Part shown: piece after piece, positions 1 to 7,984 of the stretch | Numbering within the stretch: position 1 is the first letter of the stretch | Layout: every line of letters begins with the position of its first letter | NCBI RefSeq assembly: GCF_900104925.1 | Contig: NZ_LT629735.1 | Location: forward strand, 1,768,291-1,832,290 | Source: Opitutus sp. GAS368 | Lineage (GTDB): Bacteria > Verrucomicrobiota > Verrucomicrobiia > Opitutales > Opitutaceae | Length of the DNA: 64,000 bases | Direction of reading: 5' to 3' | Translations under genes and position numbers: made by a program | The notes under the pieces: model-generated | Databases searched by the model: none | Seen by the model: the letters and a program-made list of their open reading frames with translations, nothing else | What the model was told of the DNA's origin: nothing

Positions 1-1255
1 CCGCGCTCGCGCCGACCCAGGTGCGGCCCTGGTTGAAATCCACGCCGTGCATCGCGCCCTTCGTCAGGCGCACGAGCTGGTTGATGAGCTTCGGCATGCC
101 GGTGCCGTCACCGGCATAGATCAGCCGCACCTCGGCCTTGGCTGGGCCGTCGGGGGTTTCCATGATGGGGGCGTAGGTCACCTTGCGCTGCAGGAGCCAC
201 TCGGCGGGTTTTTCCACGGCAGCGATCTTTTCGCGCGTCGGCGCGATGTCCACGCCGAGCCCGGCGAAGGAATAGAGCGGCTTGAGGACGTAGTTCTCCA
301 GGTCGGCCGGGATATCGCCGCCGAGCTGGCTAACGAAACGGCAGTCGGGCACAAACGGGCTCTTGAGGTAGGGCAGCGTGTGCTTGCTGATGCGGAAATA
401 CCAGTTGGGGTGGCCGGCCCATTGCACGTCGAGGTCGTCGAAGAAGCTGAACTTCATCGGCGGGTTCTTACGCAGCAGCTCGTCGAAGATCACGCGGTTG
501 AAAATCCGCTCGATCCGCACCTCGCGGCCGCCGGAGCCGTAGAACAATTGCCTGCCGCGCTTGAGAACCTTGGTGACGCACAGCGGCTTGATGCCGAGGA
601 AGGCGTGGGTGCAGGCGAAATCCACGCGGGTCTTCTGCTGATCGGGGGTGATCTCCAGCAGCACCGTGTTCTCCGGCAGGCAGTCGCCGGTCATCGCGTG
701 GCGGAGGTCGTTGAGATAAGCTTCTTCCTGTTCTTCAAAGGTGGAACCTGACCTCCGGGCAGGTTGGTTTGGGTTCGTGGATCCTGAAAGCCCGTCCGGA
801 GGCCGGGCTCCACCCGCAGAAAAGTAAGGGGTAAATTCCGCTGGGATCTCCGGGAAATGTTTTTTATAGGCGCCGGTCAGCAGCGCCTGCCAGCACGCGA
901 CGGTGGGAAAGCCCTGCAGCTCGATCAACTGCGGCAGCACCTGGCCGGAGGCGTCGTGGCACAGCGCGAAATCCACGGCGAGGAAGTGCGGCCACTCGGT
1001 TTCCTTCGGCACCGTCAGCCCTTGCGGAATGGCCGTCTTCGCGTGGACACGGAACGCCGGCTTGGCCAGCTGGCCGATGATATCATCCGAGGCGCGAACG
1101 AGCGCGCGGGTCGTGGCCTCGTCGAAAAACAGCGGCGACTCCGCCACGCGGAAATCCACCGGCCAGTAAACCGCCTTGTTCAGCTCCGTCAGGAACGCCG
1201 CGTAGCGCGCTTCGGTGAACGCGGCATTGTAGCGCTGGCGGAGGGCGGGGATCAT
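1..1255 (-). CDS. ATP-grasp superfamily ligase-like protein (3' end outside window)
   Basis: The frame is open from the ATG at 1255 to the window edge, giving 418 residues without a stop; the C-terminus is missing. The end of the readable part looks like an ATP-grasp nucleotide site: YVLKPLYSFAGLG (Lys325) as the phosphate-binding strand and loop, LLQRKV (354-359) as the hinge strand, and AEVR (374-377). ATP-grasp enzymes join a carboxylate to an amine or thiol through an acyl-phosphate. The substrate is unknown. It is the distal gene of a minus-strand cluster with a second ATP-grasp gene, a GCS2 ligase, an M29 aminopeptidase and an esterase. Odd: residues about 148-172 are encoded by a dispersed hairpin repeat (740-816) inserted without breaking the frame. 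No Shine-Dalgarno is visible before the start. The fold call is good; the reaction is not known. Confidence 0.82.
   Translation of the reverse strand, partial: MIPALRQRYNAAFTEARYAAFLTELNKAVYWPVDFRVAESPLFFDEATTRALVRASDDIIGQLAKPAFRVHAKTAIPQGLTVPKETEWPHFLAVDFALCHDASGQVLPQLIELQGFPTVACWQALLTGAYKKHFPEIPAEFTPYFSAGGARPPDGLSGSTNPNQPARRSGSTFEEQEEAYLNDLRHAMTGDCLPENTVLLEITPDQQKTRVDFACTHAFLGIKPLCVTKVLKRGRQLFYGSGGREVRIERIFNRVIFDELLRKNPPMKFSFFDDLDVQWAGHPNWYFRISKHTLPYLKSPFVPDCRFVSQLGGDIPADLENYVLKPLYSFAGLGVDIAPTREKIAAVEKPAEWLLQRKVTYAPIMETPDGPAKAEVRLIYAGDGTGMPKLINQLVRLTKGAMHGVDFNQGRTWVGASA
740..816. repeat. Family-2 hairpin repeat inside a coding sequence
   Basis: Two inverted arms, GTGGAACCTGACCTCCGGGC on the left and a matching GCCCGTCCGGAGGCCGGGCTC on the right (shown here as arms at about 741-760 and 790-810), enclose a loop of about 30 bp. 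The same family occurs at 5884-5986, 22113-22185 and as a half copy at 44619-44642. Here it lies within the reading frame of the ATP-grasp gene and adds about 25 residues rich in Gly, Pro and Arg. Confidence 0.85.
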
Positions 1256-1306
1256 AAGGCGATCGGGAGTTTTATTTGACCACGGATCAAACGGATGGAA
1301 GCGGAT

Positions 1307-1684
1307 CTAGCGGATGATCCGTTTCCAGCGCAGATCTGCGAACTTGAAATTCAGCAGCAGGGCCAGGCGAAGCTGGGTGATGGTCAGATAACCCTGCATT
1401 TGGGCGAAGTGCGTTTCATTGAAGGCTTCGACGACTTTGGGATCTGCTATCACAAGGTCGTCGATGACCATATCGGGAACAAGGATATCGACCAGTTCGT
1501 CTTCATAGCGCACTTCAAACCGCTTCTGTTGATCGACCCGGTGGCCGCGCCTGCGCAATTCGATCACCAAGGCATTTTCGTAAGCCTTTTCATCCAGACC
1601 TGGTTTGAGGGTGTTCAGCACCTTCATCGCGGCACCGATGATGGCTTCACTGATTTCCGGATGAATCAGTTTATCCGTATTCAT
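1307..1684 (-). CDS. GxxExxY family protein
   Basis: A 125-residue protein with the family motif GLDEKAY near residue 29, followed by ENALVIELRRRGH and a strand-rich middle (VDILVPDMVIDDLVIADPK) that resembles a compact PD-(D/E)XK nuclease core. The family is common in many copies in Verrucomicrobiota and related bacteria; its function is not established. The start codon sits in the phrase CACGGATGAATACGGAT, and both flanks carry ATCCG/CGGAT-rich sequence of a dispersed type, so the gene looks like a mobile or repeat-associated unit placed between the M29 aminopeptidase (47 bp upstream) and the ATP-grasp gene (51 bp downstream). No DNA cleavage activity can be claimed from sequence alone. Confidence 0.85.
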   Translation of the reverse strand: MNTDKLIHPEISEAIIGAAMKVLNTLKPGLDEKAYENALVIELRRRGHRVDQQKRFEVRYEDELVDILVPDMVIDDLVIADPKVVEAFNETHFAQMQGYLTITQLRLALLLNFKFADLRWKRIIR

Positions 1685-1731
1685 CCGTGCAATCTGTGGC
1701 TAAAAAAACGCGTCCACTCGCGACATCACCT

Positions 1732-2754
1732 TCAAATCAAAAACTTCCCCTTCGCCATGACCTGCTCGTCGTCGAGCCAGATGTCGAAGAAGCGGCCGAC
1801 GCAGTCGATGTGCGTCGTGCTTTTCCAGGTCTGGCCAGTGTGCTCGCTATAGGGATGTCCGAAGGCGATGTGGATGCCGGGCAGCTTCTCGTCCTGCAAG
1901 ATGTGGCCGATGATGTGCGTGCAGGCCAGGTTGGTGCCGATGGCGAACTCGCCGACGCGGTTCGAGTTCTCGTCCGTGTGGCAATAGGCGTCGAACTCCG
2001 CGAGCAGCTCCTTGTTCTTGCAGGCCAGCTTCGCGATGCGGTTGTCCTTGATGTCGATCGTCAGCGGGGTGGTGCCGATGTCGCCGTATTTCTGGCAGAG
2101 GTAGTCGCCGACGACGCCGTCCACGACGAAGCGGCCGTGGGAGTTGAAGGGCGAGGTGAAGATCTCGCCGCCGGGGAGGTTGCCCCACTTGGCGGGGGAG
2201 ATGAGGCCGGAGGTCTTGACCCAGTTCAGTTTCGGTGAGAGCTCGGCAACGTAGTTGGTGCCCGCCGCGGTCTTGCAGGTGACCCGCTTCGCCCGGCGGC
2301 ATTTCTCGATGAGCTTCTGGGAAAGCCGGTCGACCTCGAGGAAGTCGGCGCGCATGCCCTCGACCATGATCTGCTTGTTGATGTTCACCATGTGCCCGTG
2401 GCGGATGTGGCGCGGGTTGATGACGTCCATCATCTGCATGCGGGTGCGGAGCTCGCCGGTCTGGGTGATGCAGGCGTAAATGGAGACCTGGGATTGCGCG
2501 AGGTCGTCGAGGACGGGCTTCGGCATGTCGCGGTGCGGGCGGGCGCCGTATTCCTCGAGCACGAGGACCTGGTAGTCGGCGCCGGTCTTCTCGATCTCGG
2601 CCACGAGGGCGGCGGCGATCTCGGCGCTGGCGCGGTCGGTGATGAGCGTCATGCGCTCGTTCGACTGCAGCTTGAGGCAGACGTGGATGGCGTTGTGGGC
2701 GCCGGCCAGCAGGGCGGGATCGAAAGTGGCGGGCAGCGAGGTCGTATGAGGCAT
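1732..2754 (-). CDS. M29 family (thermophilic-type) metallo-aminopeptidase
   Basis: The 340-residue protein matches the M29 aminopeptidase family (AmpS/aminopeptidase T), which removes N-terminal residues with a two-metal centre. The expected ligands are visible: Glu197 in GGEIFTSP, Glu269 in GEFAIG, His295 in GIHIAFG, and His315/Asp317 in THID. The ATG at 2754 begins directly before conserved sequence; the frame remains open upstream to 2997 but that extension is shadow of the neighbouring ligase. It is 61 bp downstream of the GCS2 ligase gene and probably co-transcribed with it. In this context it may trim or recycle a peptide-like product of the ligases (inference). Confidence 0.9.
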   Translation of the reverse strand: MPHTTSLPATFDPALLAGAHNAIHVCLKLQSNERMTLITDRASAEIAAALVAEIEKTGADYQVLVLEEYGARPHRDMPKPVLDDLAQSQVSIYACITQTGELRTRMQMMDVINPRHIRHGHMVNINKQIMVEGMRADFLEVDRLSQKLIEKCRRAKRVTCKTAAGTNYVAELSPKLNWVKTSGLISPAKWGNLPGGEIFTSPFNSHGRFVVDGVVGDYLCQKYGDIGTTPLTIDIKDNRIAKLACKNKELLAEFDAYCHTDENSNRVGEFAIGTNLACTHIIGHILQDEKLPGIHIAFGHPYSEHTGQTWKSTTHIDCVGRFFDIWLDDEQVMAKGKFLI

Positions 2755-2815
2755 TTCGAAGGAGCGAGGAGCGGGAATCGAGGAGCGAGAAGCCGGAAAT
2801 GCAGAGGAAGGGACG

Positions 2816-3937
2816 TCAGAGATCAAGGCCGTGGTGTGTTTCGGAAATGATATAGTCCACCACGGCTTTGAGGTCTTTGGTGCGGTTGTAAACCTCAACT
2901 TGCCGGTCGGCGCCGGTGCCCTTGGCCAGGATTTCCTGCACGTAGTTGACCTCGGTGCGGGAGCCGAGTTCATCCACCACGTCATCAATGAATTCAAGCA
3001 GCTCGTTGATCAGGTCGCGGGTGGGGACCTCCTCGGATTTGCCGAAATCGATCATCTTGCCGTTGATGCCGTAGCGGGAGGCCCGCCAGCGGTTTTCGTT
3101 GATCAGCCGGGCCCGGTAGGTGCGGAAACCGAGGTTCTTCCGGTGGAGCTTGTAGAGCTTGGCGATGACGGCCTGCATGATGGCGGCGAGGCAGATGGTC
3201 TCGTCGACGCGCATCGGGATGTCGCATACGCGGAACTCCAGCGTATGGAAAAGCGGGTGCAGGCGGATGTCCCACCAGATCTTTTTGGCGTTGTCGATGC
3301 ACCCGGTCTTGATAAGCAGGTTGACGTAGCCATCGAACTCCTCGACGGAATCGAACAGGTCGGGGATGCCCGTGCGCGGGAAGCGCTGGAAAATCTGCAG
3401 GCGGTAGGAGGCGAAGCCGGTGTTGCGGCCGACCCAGAACGGAGAGTTGGTGGAGAGCGCGAAGATGTGCGGCAGGAAATAGCGCGCGGTGTTCTGCAGC
3501 TGGATGGCGGTCTCGCGGTCCGGCATGCCGACGTGGACGTGGAGGCCGAAGATGAGATTGGCGCGGGCGACCTGCTGAAGGTCGTTCAGCACGCCCTGGT
3601 AGCGCTCGCCGGCGGAGATCTTCTGGTCGATCCAGTGCGAGAATGGGTGCGTGCCGGCCGCGGCGATGCGCAAGTTGGCCTTCTTGGCGAGGCCGGCAAG
3701 GTCGCGGCGCAGGCCGGTGACGGACCGGCGCGCGGCGGCGATGTCCTCGCAGATGTCGGTGCCGATCTCGACGACGGACTGGTGCAGTTCGGGCCGCACG
3801 CGCTCCTTGAGGATGAGCTTCCCGCCCTCGATGATCTCCTCGATATGGGATTTCAGCTCACGCGTGACCGGGTCGACGATCTGGAACTCCTCCTCGATGC
3901 CGAGGGTGAATTTGTGCTTTTTCCGCGTGGCGCACAT
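2816..3937 (-). CDS. YbdK-like carboxylate-amine ligase (GCS2 family)
   Basis: The 373-residue protein has the GCS2 fold signatures: GIEEEF at 13-18 near the N-terminus and LHVHVG at 132-137, with a length typical of YbdK-type ligases. These enzymes use ATP to join a carboxylate, often the gamma-carboxyl of glutamate, to an amine; E. coli YbdK has weak glutamate-cysteine ligase activity. The true substrate here is unknown. It is followed by the M29 aminopeptidase and preceded, 158 bp away across a hairpin repeat, by an ATP-grasp gene. Presence of both ligase folds plus a peptidase suggests a small-peptide or amide-bonded metabolite. True glutathione synthesis is possible but less likely, because the partner ATP-grasp does not look like GshB. 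Confidence 0.9.
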   Translation of the reverse strand: MCATRKKHKFTLGIEEEFQIVDPVTRELKSHIEEIIEGGKLILKERVRPELHQSVVEIGTDICEDIAAARRSVTGLRRDLAGLAKKANLRIAAAGTHPFSHWIDQKISAGERYQGVLNDLQQVARANLIFGLHVHVGMPDRETAIQLQNTARYFLPHIFALSTNSPFWVGRNTGFASYRLQIFQRFPRTGIPDLFDSVEEFDGYVNLLIKTGCIDNAKKIWWDIRLHPLFHTLEFRVCDIPMRVDETICLAAIMQAVIAKLYKLHRKNLGFRTYRARLINENRWRASRYGINGKMIDFGKSEEVPTRDLINELLEFIDDVVDELGSRTEVNYVQEILAKGTGADRQVEVYNRTKDLKAVVDYIISETHHGLDL

Positions 3938-3995
3938 AAATCAGGAGACGGAGGACAGAGGACGGAGGACGGATGGGGGGTTATTCCCGAGGCGT

Positions 3996-4070
3996 GTCAT
4001 CCTGAGCGCAGCGAAGGATCCAGTTTCATGCGCAAGTTCATCTGGATTCTTCGCTGCGCTCAGAATGACA
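3996..4070. repeat. Hairpin repeat of the GTCATCCTGAGCG type
   Basis: An imperfect inverted repeat of about 28-bp arms: GTCATCCTGAGCGCAGCGAA at the left and its near-complement ending CAGAATGACA at the right, around a loop of about 18 bp. This sequence type is widely dispersed in many bacterial genomes. It lies between two ligase genes of one cluster and could form a strong RNA hairpin. A degenerate copy is at 59952-60009. Confidence 0.85.
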
Positions 4071-4095
4071 GATGCCGGACTTGATGGAACGGGGC

Positions 4096-5070
<975 letters not shown>

Positions 5071-5081
5071 GAGAAAGGAGA

Positions 5082-5804
5082 TCAGGCGTGGATGAGCGAC
5101 GCGTAGTGCGGGAACATGTCCCGCCAGTAATTCCAATCGTGCCCGCACCACTGGCGGTCGTCGAGGAAATGCGGGATGCCCTTGGCGTTGAGCAGGTGCG
5201 AGAGGTGGAGGTTGCGGTCGCGGCAGCCGTCGCGGTCGCCGGTCCCGAGCACGATACCCATGCGGCGGGTCTGCTCCAAGAACCACGGGTCGCTCAGGTT
5301 GGGCAGGTAGTCGACAGGGTTGTTGAAGTAGCAGTTGTCGTCGTAGTAGCCGTCGAGGAACGGCCGGATGTCGAAGGATCCGCTCAGGCTGATGCAATAG
5401 CCGACCAGGTCCGGGTGGTGCAGGGCAAAGTTCACGGCGTGATAGCCGCCGAAGCTGGCGCCGGCCAGGCAGACGCGGCCGTGACCCGTCTCGCGCATGG
5501 CGTGCGGCAGGACGTCGTGCAGGATGACGTTTTCGTAGGCCTGGTGGGTGCGGACGCGGTCGGCCGGGTGGAGGGACTTGTTATACCAGCTCTGCTCGTC
5601 GATGCCGTCGGGACAGTAGATCTTGATCTTGCCGGCATCGAGCAGCGGCGCGACCGACCCGACGAGCCCGAAGTCCTTGTTCTGGTAATACCGGCCCAGC
5701 GAGGTGGGAAAAAGGATGACGGGGTAACCCGTGTGGCCGAACACCAGCATCTCAAAATCCCGGCTCAGGTGTCGCGTATACCAGCGGACGTGTTGCTCGT
5801 TCAT
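5082..5804 (-). CDS. Esterase family alpha/beta hydrolase (PF00756 type)
   Basis: The 240-residue protein has the nucleophile elbow GASFGG and a likely late catalytic His in the QWCGHDW segment, in the arrangement of the S-formylglutathione hydrolase/antigen 85/enterochelin-esterase group. There is no signal peptide, so it should act in the cytoplasm. The ATG at 5804 was chosen (MNEQHVRWYTRHL); an upstream in-frame start would add an unconserved stretch. It is the first gene of the minus-strand ligase cluster and is only 11 bp from the ATP-grasp gene, so it may act on an ester or thioester of the cluster's product (inference). Confidence 0.85.
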   Translation of the reverse strand: MNEQHVRWYTRHLSRDFEMLVFGHTGYPVILFPTSLGRYYQNKDFGLVGSVAPLLDAGKIKIYCPDGIDEQSWYNKSLHPADRVRTHQAYENVILHDVLPHAMRETGHGRVCLAGASFGGYHAVNFALHHPDLVGYCISLSGSFDIRPFLDGYYDDNCYFNNPVDYLPNLSDPWFLEQTRRMGIVLGTGDRDGCRDRNLHLSHLLNAKGIPHFLDDRQWCGHDWNYWRDMFPHYASLIHA

Positions 5805-5883
5805 GGCGGGATGTAGCCCACGCCGGGAAACCGGCGCACCTCCGCTGTCATGCAATTACCGGGCCGGGTCAATGCCCATCCGG

Positions 5884-5986
5884 GATGGAACCCGGCCTTC
5901 CTCCGTCGCCAAGGCTATGGCGGATAGGCTGGACGGGTTGGTTCGACGCACGCCCTGAATACCCGCCCGGAGGTCGGGTTCCATCT
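5884..5986. repeat. Family-2 hairpin repeat between divergent esterase genes
   Basis: Arms GATGGAACCCGGCCTTCCTC (left) and a right arm ending GGAGGTCGGGTTCCATC form an inverted pair of the same family as 740-816 and 22113-22185, with a longer centre. It fills most of the 237-bp region between the divergent esterase genes (5804 and 6042), where promoters for both directions would be expected. Confidence 0.75.
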
Positions 5987-6041
5987 TTGAGAAACCGCTT
6001 GGCTTCGCCCGGCCCCGTCGCTGGCATGCTGGCCACCGCCC

Positions 6042-6848
6042 ATGCCGCGCCCGCGCAAAAACGACTCCCCGCTCCGGCTTCATCACCGCTTCCTCTCCCG
6101 CGGGCTGCGCAACACCCGCGACATCGTCGTGTGGCTGCCGCCCGGCTACGGCCTGATCCGCGGCCGCCGGCACCCGGTCGTCTATTTCCAGGACGGCCAG
6201 AACATCTTTGACCCACTGACAGCCTTCCTGGGCAACGCCTGGCACGCCGGCGACCGCGCGACCGACCTGATCCGCGCCCACCGGATCGTTGCCCCGGTCA
6301 TGGTCGGCATCTACAACACCGGCTTCAACCGCATGAACGAATACGCGCCGACCCCCGCCGGGTTCGCCGGCTGGGACGGCGAGAAATGCCAGAGCACCGG
6401 CGACGCCAAGCGCTACGCGAAGTTCGTCGTGCAGGAGCTGAAGCCGTTCATTGATTCGCACTACCTCACCCGGCCCGGTCCGCGGGACACCGCGCTCGTC
6501 GGCTCGTCGATGGGCGGGCTCGTGTCACTCTACTTCGCGCTGTGGCATCCGCGCGTGTTCGGCCACGTGGCGGCGCTGTCGCCGTCGCTGTGGTGGGACA
6601 GCCGGGTGGTCTTCCAGGATTTCGCCAAGCTCCGCAAGAAACCCGAGGTGCGCCTCTGGCTCGACATGGGCACCAACGAGCCCGGCTGGGAGGTCATCCG
6701 GTTGTTCCGCGACGTCCTCGCCGGCAAGGGCTGGCGGGAGGGCGTCGATCTCGTCTGCCGGGAAGAGCCCGGCGCGGAGCACACGGAGCACGCCTGGGCC
6801 GCGCGCATCGGCGACGTGCTGGAGTGGATGCTGCCGCTGCGGCGCTAG
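6042..6848 (+). CDS. Esterase family alpha/beta hydrolase (PF00756 type), second copy
   Basis: The 268-residue protein shows the family order: an N-terminal RDIVVWLPPGY strand, HPVVYFQDGQNIFD, the nucleophile elbow LVGSSMGGL, an SPSLWWD segment after it, and a C-terminal EPGAEHTEHAW carrying the likely catalytic His. It lacks a signal peptide. It resembles the enterochelin esterase/YieL group. It is divergent from the ligase cluster across a 237-bp region occupied mostly by a hairpin repeat, and may share its regulation. The substrate is not known. It is not closely similar to the 5082-5804 esterase beyond the fold motifs, so it is not a recent duplicate. Confidence 0.87.
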   Translation: MPRPRKNDSPLRLHHRFLSRGLRNTRDIVVWLPPGYGLIRGRRHPVVYFQDGQNIFDPLTAFLGNAWHAGDRATDLIRAHRIVAPVMVGIYNTGFNRMNEYAPTPAGFAGWDGEKCQSTGDAKRYAKFVVQELKPFIDSHYLTRPGPRDTALVGSSMGGLVSLYFALWHPRVFGHVAALSPSLWWDSRVVFQDFAKLRKKPEVRLWLDMGTNEPGWEVIRLFRDVLAGKGWREGVDLVCREEPGAEHTEHAWAARIGDVLEWMLPLRR

Positions 6849-6863
6849 TCGCGCTGGGCGACT

Positions 6864-6889
6864 GTAGGGCGGGATCACCGTATCCCGCC
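6864..6889 (+). repeat. REP sequence (family 1) left of the RAYT gene
   Basis: GTAGGGCGGGATCACCGTAT followed by CCCGCC; it contains an internal palindrome (GGCGGGAT...ATCCCGCC). An inverted copy lies on the other side of the transposase gene at 7422-7447. Confidence 0.9.
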
Positions 6890-6897
6890 GCGCTCGC

Positions 6898-7365
6898 TTA
6901 CATGGTCAACATTTCACATTCACCTGAATATGGCCATTCCTCGGCTGAAGCGGTGAGCCCGGCCCGAACCGGATTCTGTCGGACATATTGCCACTTCTCT
7001 TCATAGCTCTTTGGGGAACGCAAAACGTGATCAAAAAATTCAGCCTGCCAGAGCGCGCTTGGAGAAAGCTGGCCGCGATTGAAACGCCAAGTCGTCCACT
7101 TCTTCCAGTCGCGCATGAAATCACTAAGCGGTCTTGCCTGTGGTCGCGGAGTGGCGAAGAAATGGACGTGATCCGGCATGATCACATAGCGGCCGATGAC
7201 CCATTGATAAATCGCGGGTGAGCTGCGCCACGCCTGGGTTAGGATTTTCGCGGCAGGCGGATGGGCCAGAAGCTTCGCACGCTGTGCCGTGCAAACGGTC
7301 AGAAAATAAATCGGTGGCTCGATCCAGACATCCTTCAATCGTCGAAGGTGATCGCGTTCCAGCAT
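6898..7365 (-). CDS. REP-associated tyrosine transposase (RAYT)
   Basis: The 155-residue protein is an IS200/IS605-type Y1 transposase of the REP-associated class. Visible motifs are the metal-binding HUH site His66-Val-His68 in MPDHVHFF and the catalytic Tyr127 in EEKWQYVRQNPVRAGL. RAYTs bind and nick REP sequences and are thought to be responsible for spreading REPs, usually as single-copy domesticated genes. It is bracketed by inverted REPs (6864-6889 and 7422-7447), and the same REP recurs as inverted pairs elsewhere in the window. The length is normal and no frame damage is seen, so the gene may be active. The first ATG (7365) is used. Confidence 0.95.
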   Translation of the reverse strand: MLERDHLRRLKDVWIEPPIYFLTVCTAQRAKLLAHPPAAKILTQAWRSSPAIYQWVIGRYVIMPDHVHFFATPRPQARPLSDFMRDWKKWTTWRFNRGQLSPSALWQAEFFDHVLRSPKSYEEKWQYVRQNPVRAGLTASAEEWPYSGECEMLTM

Positions 7366-7421
7366 GCGGTGACTTTACCGATAGATGGCGCCTCCACCAT
7401 TTGTCAAACGGCCACAAAAAA

Positions 7422-7447
7422 GGCGGGATACGGTGATCCCGCCCTAC
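7422..7447 (-). repeat. REP sequence (family 1) right of the RAYT gene
   Basis: GGCGGGATACGGTGATCCCG followed by CCCTAC: the exact inverted counterpart of the REP at 6864-6889, apart from no mismatches over the 26 bp. Together they frame the RAYT gene. Confidence 0.9.
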
Positions 7448-7463
7448 ACCTAATCGCGCCGGC

Positions 7464-7877
7464 TCAGATATAATACATCTCGGTCGGGTTCTTCGAGGCC
7501 AGCTGGTCGAGCGTGTATTCCTTGGTCTTCTCGACCAGGGTGGCGCGCACGTCGTCCCAGACCTGCTTGAGCCGGCGACCGCTGCGGCCGGCGAAGTTGC
7601 CGCTCAGGCCAAGGCACTCGCCTTCGGTGGCCATCATGATGTCGTAAAGCGTGATGTCCTCCGGTGACCGCGCGAGCGTGTAGCCGCCGAGATTACCGCG
7701 CCGGCTGGTGATGAGGCCGCCGGTGCGAAGCTTGCCGAGGATCTGCGCGAGGAAATTGGCCGGCACCGCCTCGGTTTTCGCCAGATGGTCGATCTGCGCG
7801 AGCTCGCCCGAGCCGTGCAGCCGCGCCAGCTCCGCCATGACGCGGCAGGCATAATCGACTTTGACGGAGATTTTCAT
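7464..7877 (-). CDS. Rrf2 family transcriptional regulator, probable sulfur-assimilation regulator
   Basis: The 137-residue protein begins MKISVKVDYACRVMAELA and has the winged helix-turn-helix of Rrf2 proteins at about 25-65 (HLAKTEAVPANFLAQILGKL, then LITSRRGNLGGYTLAR). It has only two cysteines (11 and 88), not the three-Cys cluster of IscR or NsrR, so an Fe-S cofactor is unlikely. In that respect it resembles CymR, which senses cysteine status through a partner protein. It lies 107 bp downstream of cysN on the same strand, and an IscR-type palindrome sits in front of cysI and cobA at 12824-12838. Regulation of the cys operon is therefore a strong inference. Confidence 0.9.
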   Translation of the reverse strand: MKISVKVDYACRVMAELARLHGSGELAQIDHLAKTEAVPANFLAQILGKLRTGGLITSRRGNLGGYTLARSPEDITLYDIMMATEGECLGLSGNFAGRSGRRLKQVWDDVRATLVEKTKEYTLDQLASKNPTEMYYI

Positions 7878-7892
7878 GAGACGGAGTCTGGA

Positions 7893-7970
7893 TGTAGGAG
7901 CCTGCTTGCAGGCGATTTGATGGAGATTGGGTGGCGTGAGTGCAAATTCGCCTGCAAGCAGGCTCCTACA
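7893..7970. repeat. Long hairpin repeat (family 3) between cysN and the Rrf2 gene
   Basis: Arms TGTAGGAGCCTGCTTGCAGG and the complementary CCTGCAAGCAGGCTCCTACA, extended by GCGA/TCGC and AAATT-like sequence, enclose about 25 bp. It is similar in type to TGTAGGAGC REPs of other bacteria. It may reduce cotranscription of the regulator with cysN. Confidence 0.88.
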
Positions 7971-7984
7971 AAATCATCGCGAAT

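Noticed and set aside
7879-7889. Palindrome AGACTCCGTCT just before the Rrf2 start as a possible autoregulatory site
   Set aside because: Arms are only four bases and it does not match the GACT-N5-AGTC spacing of the site at 12824-12838.
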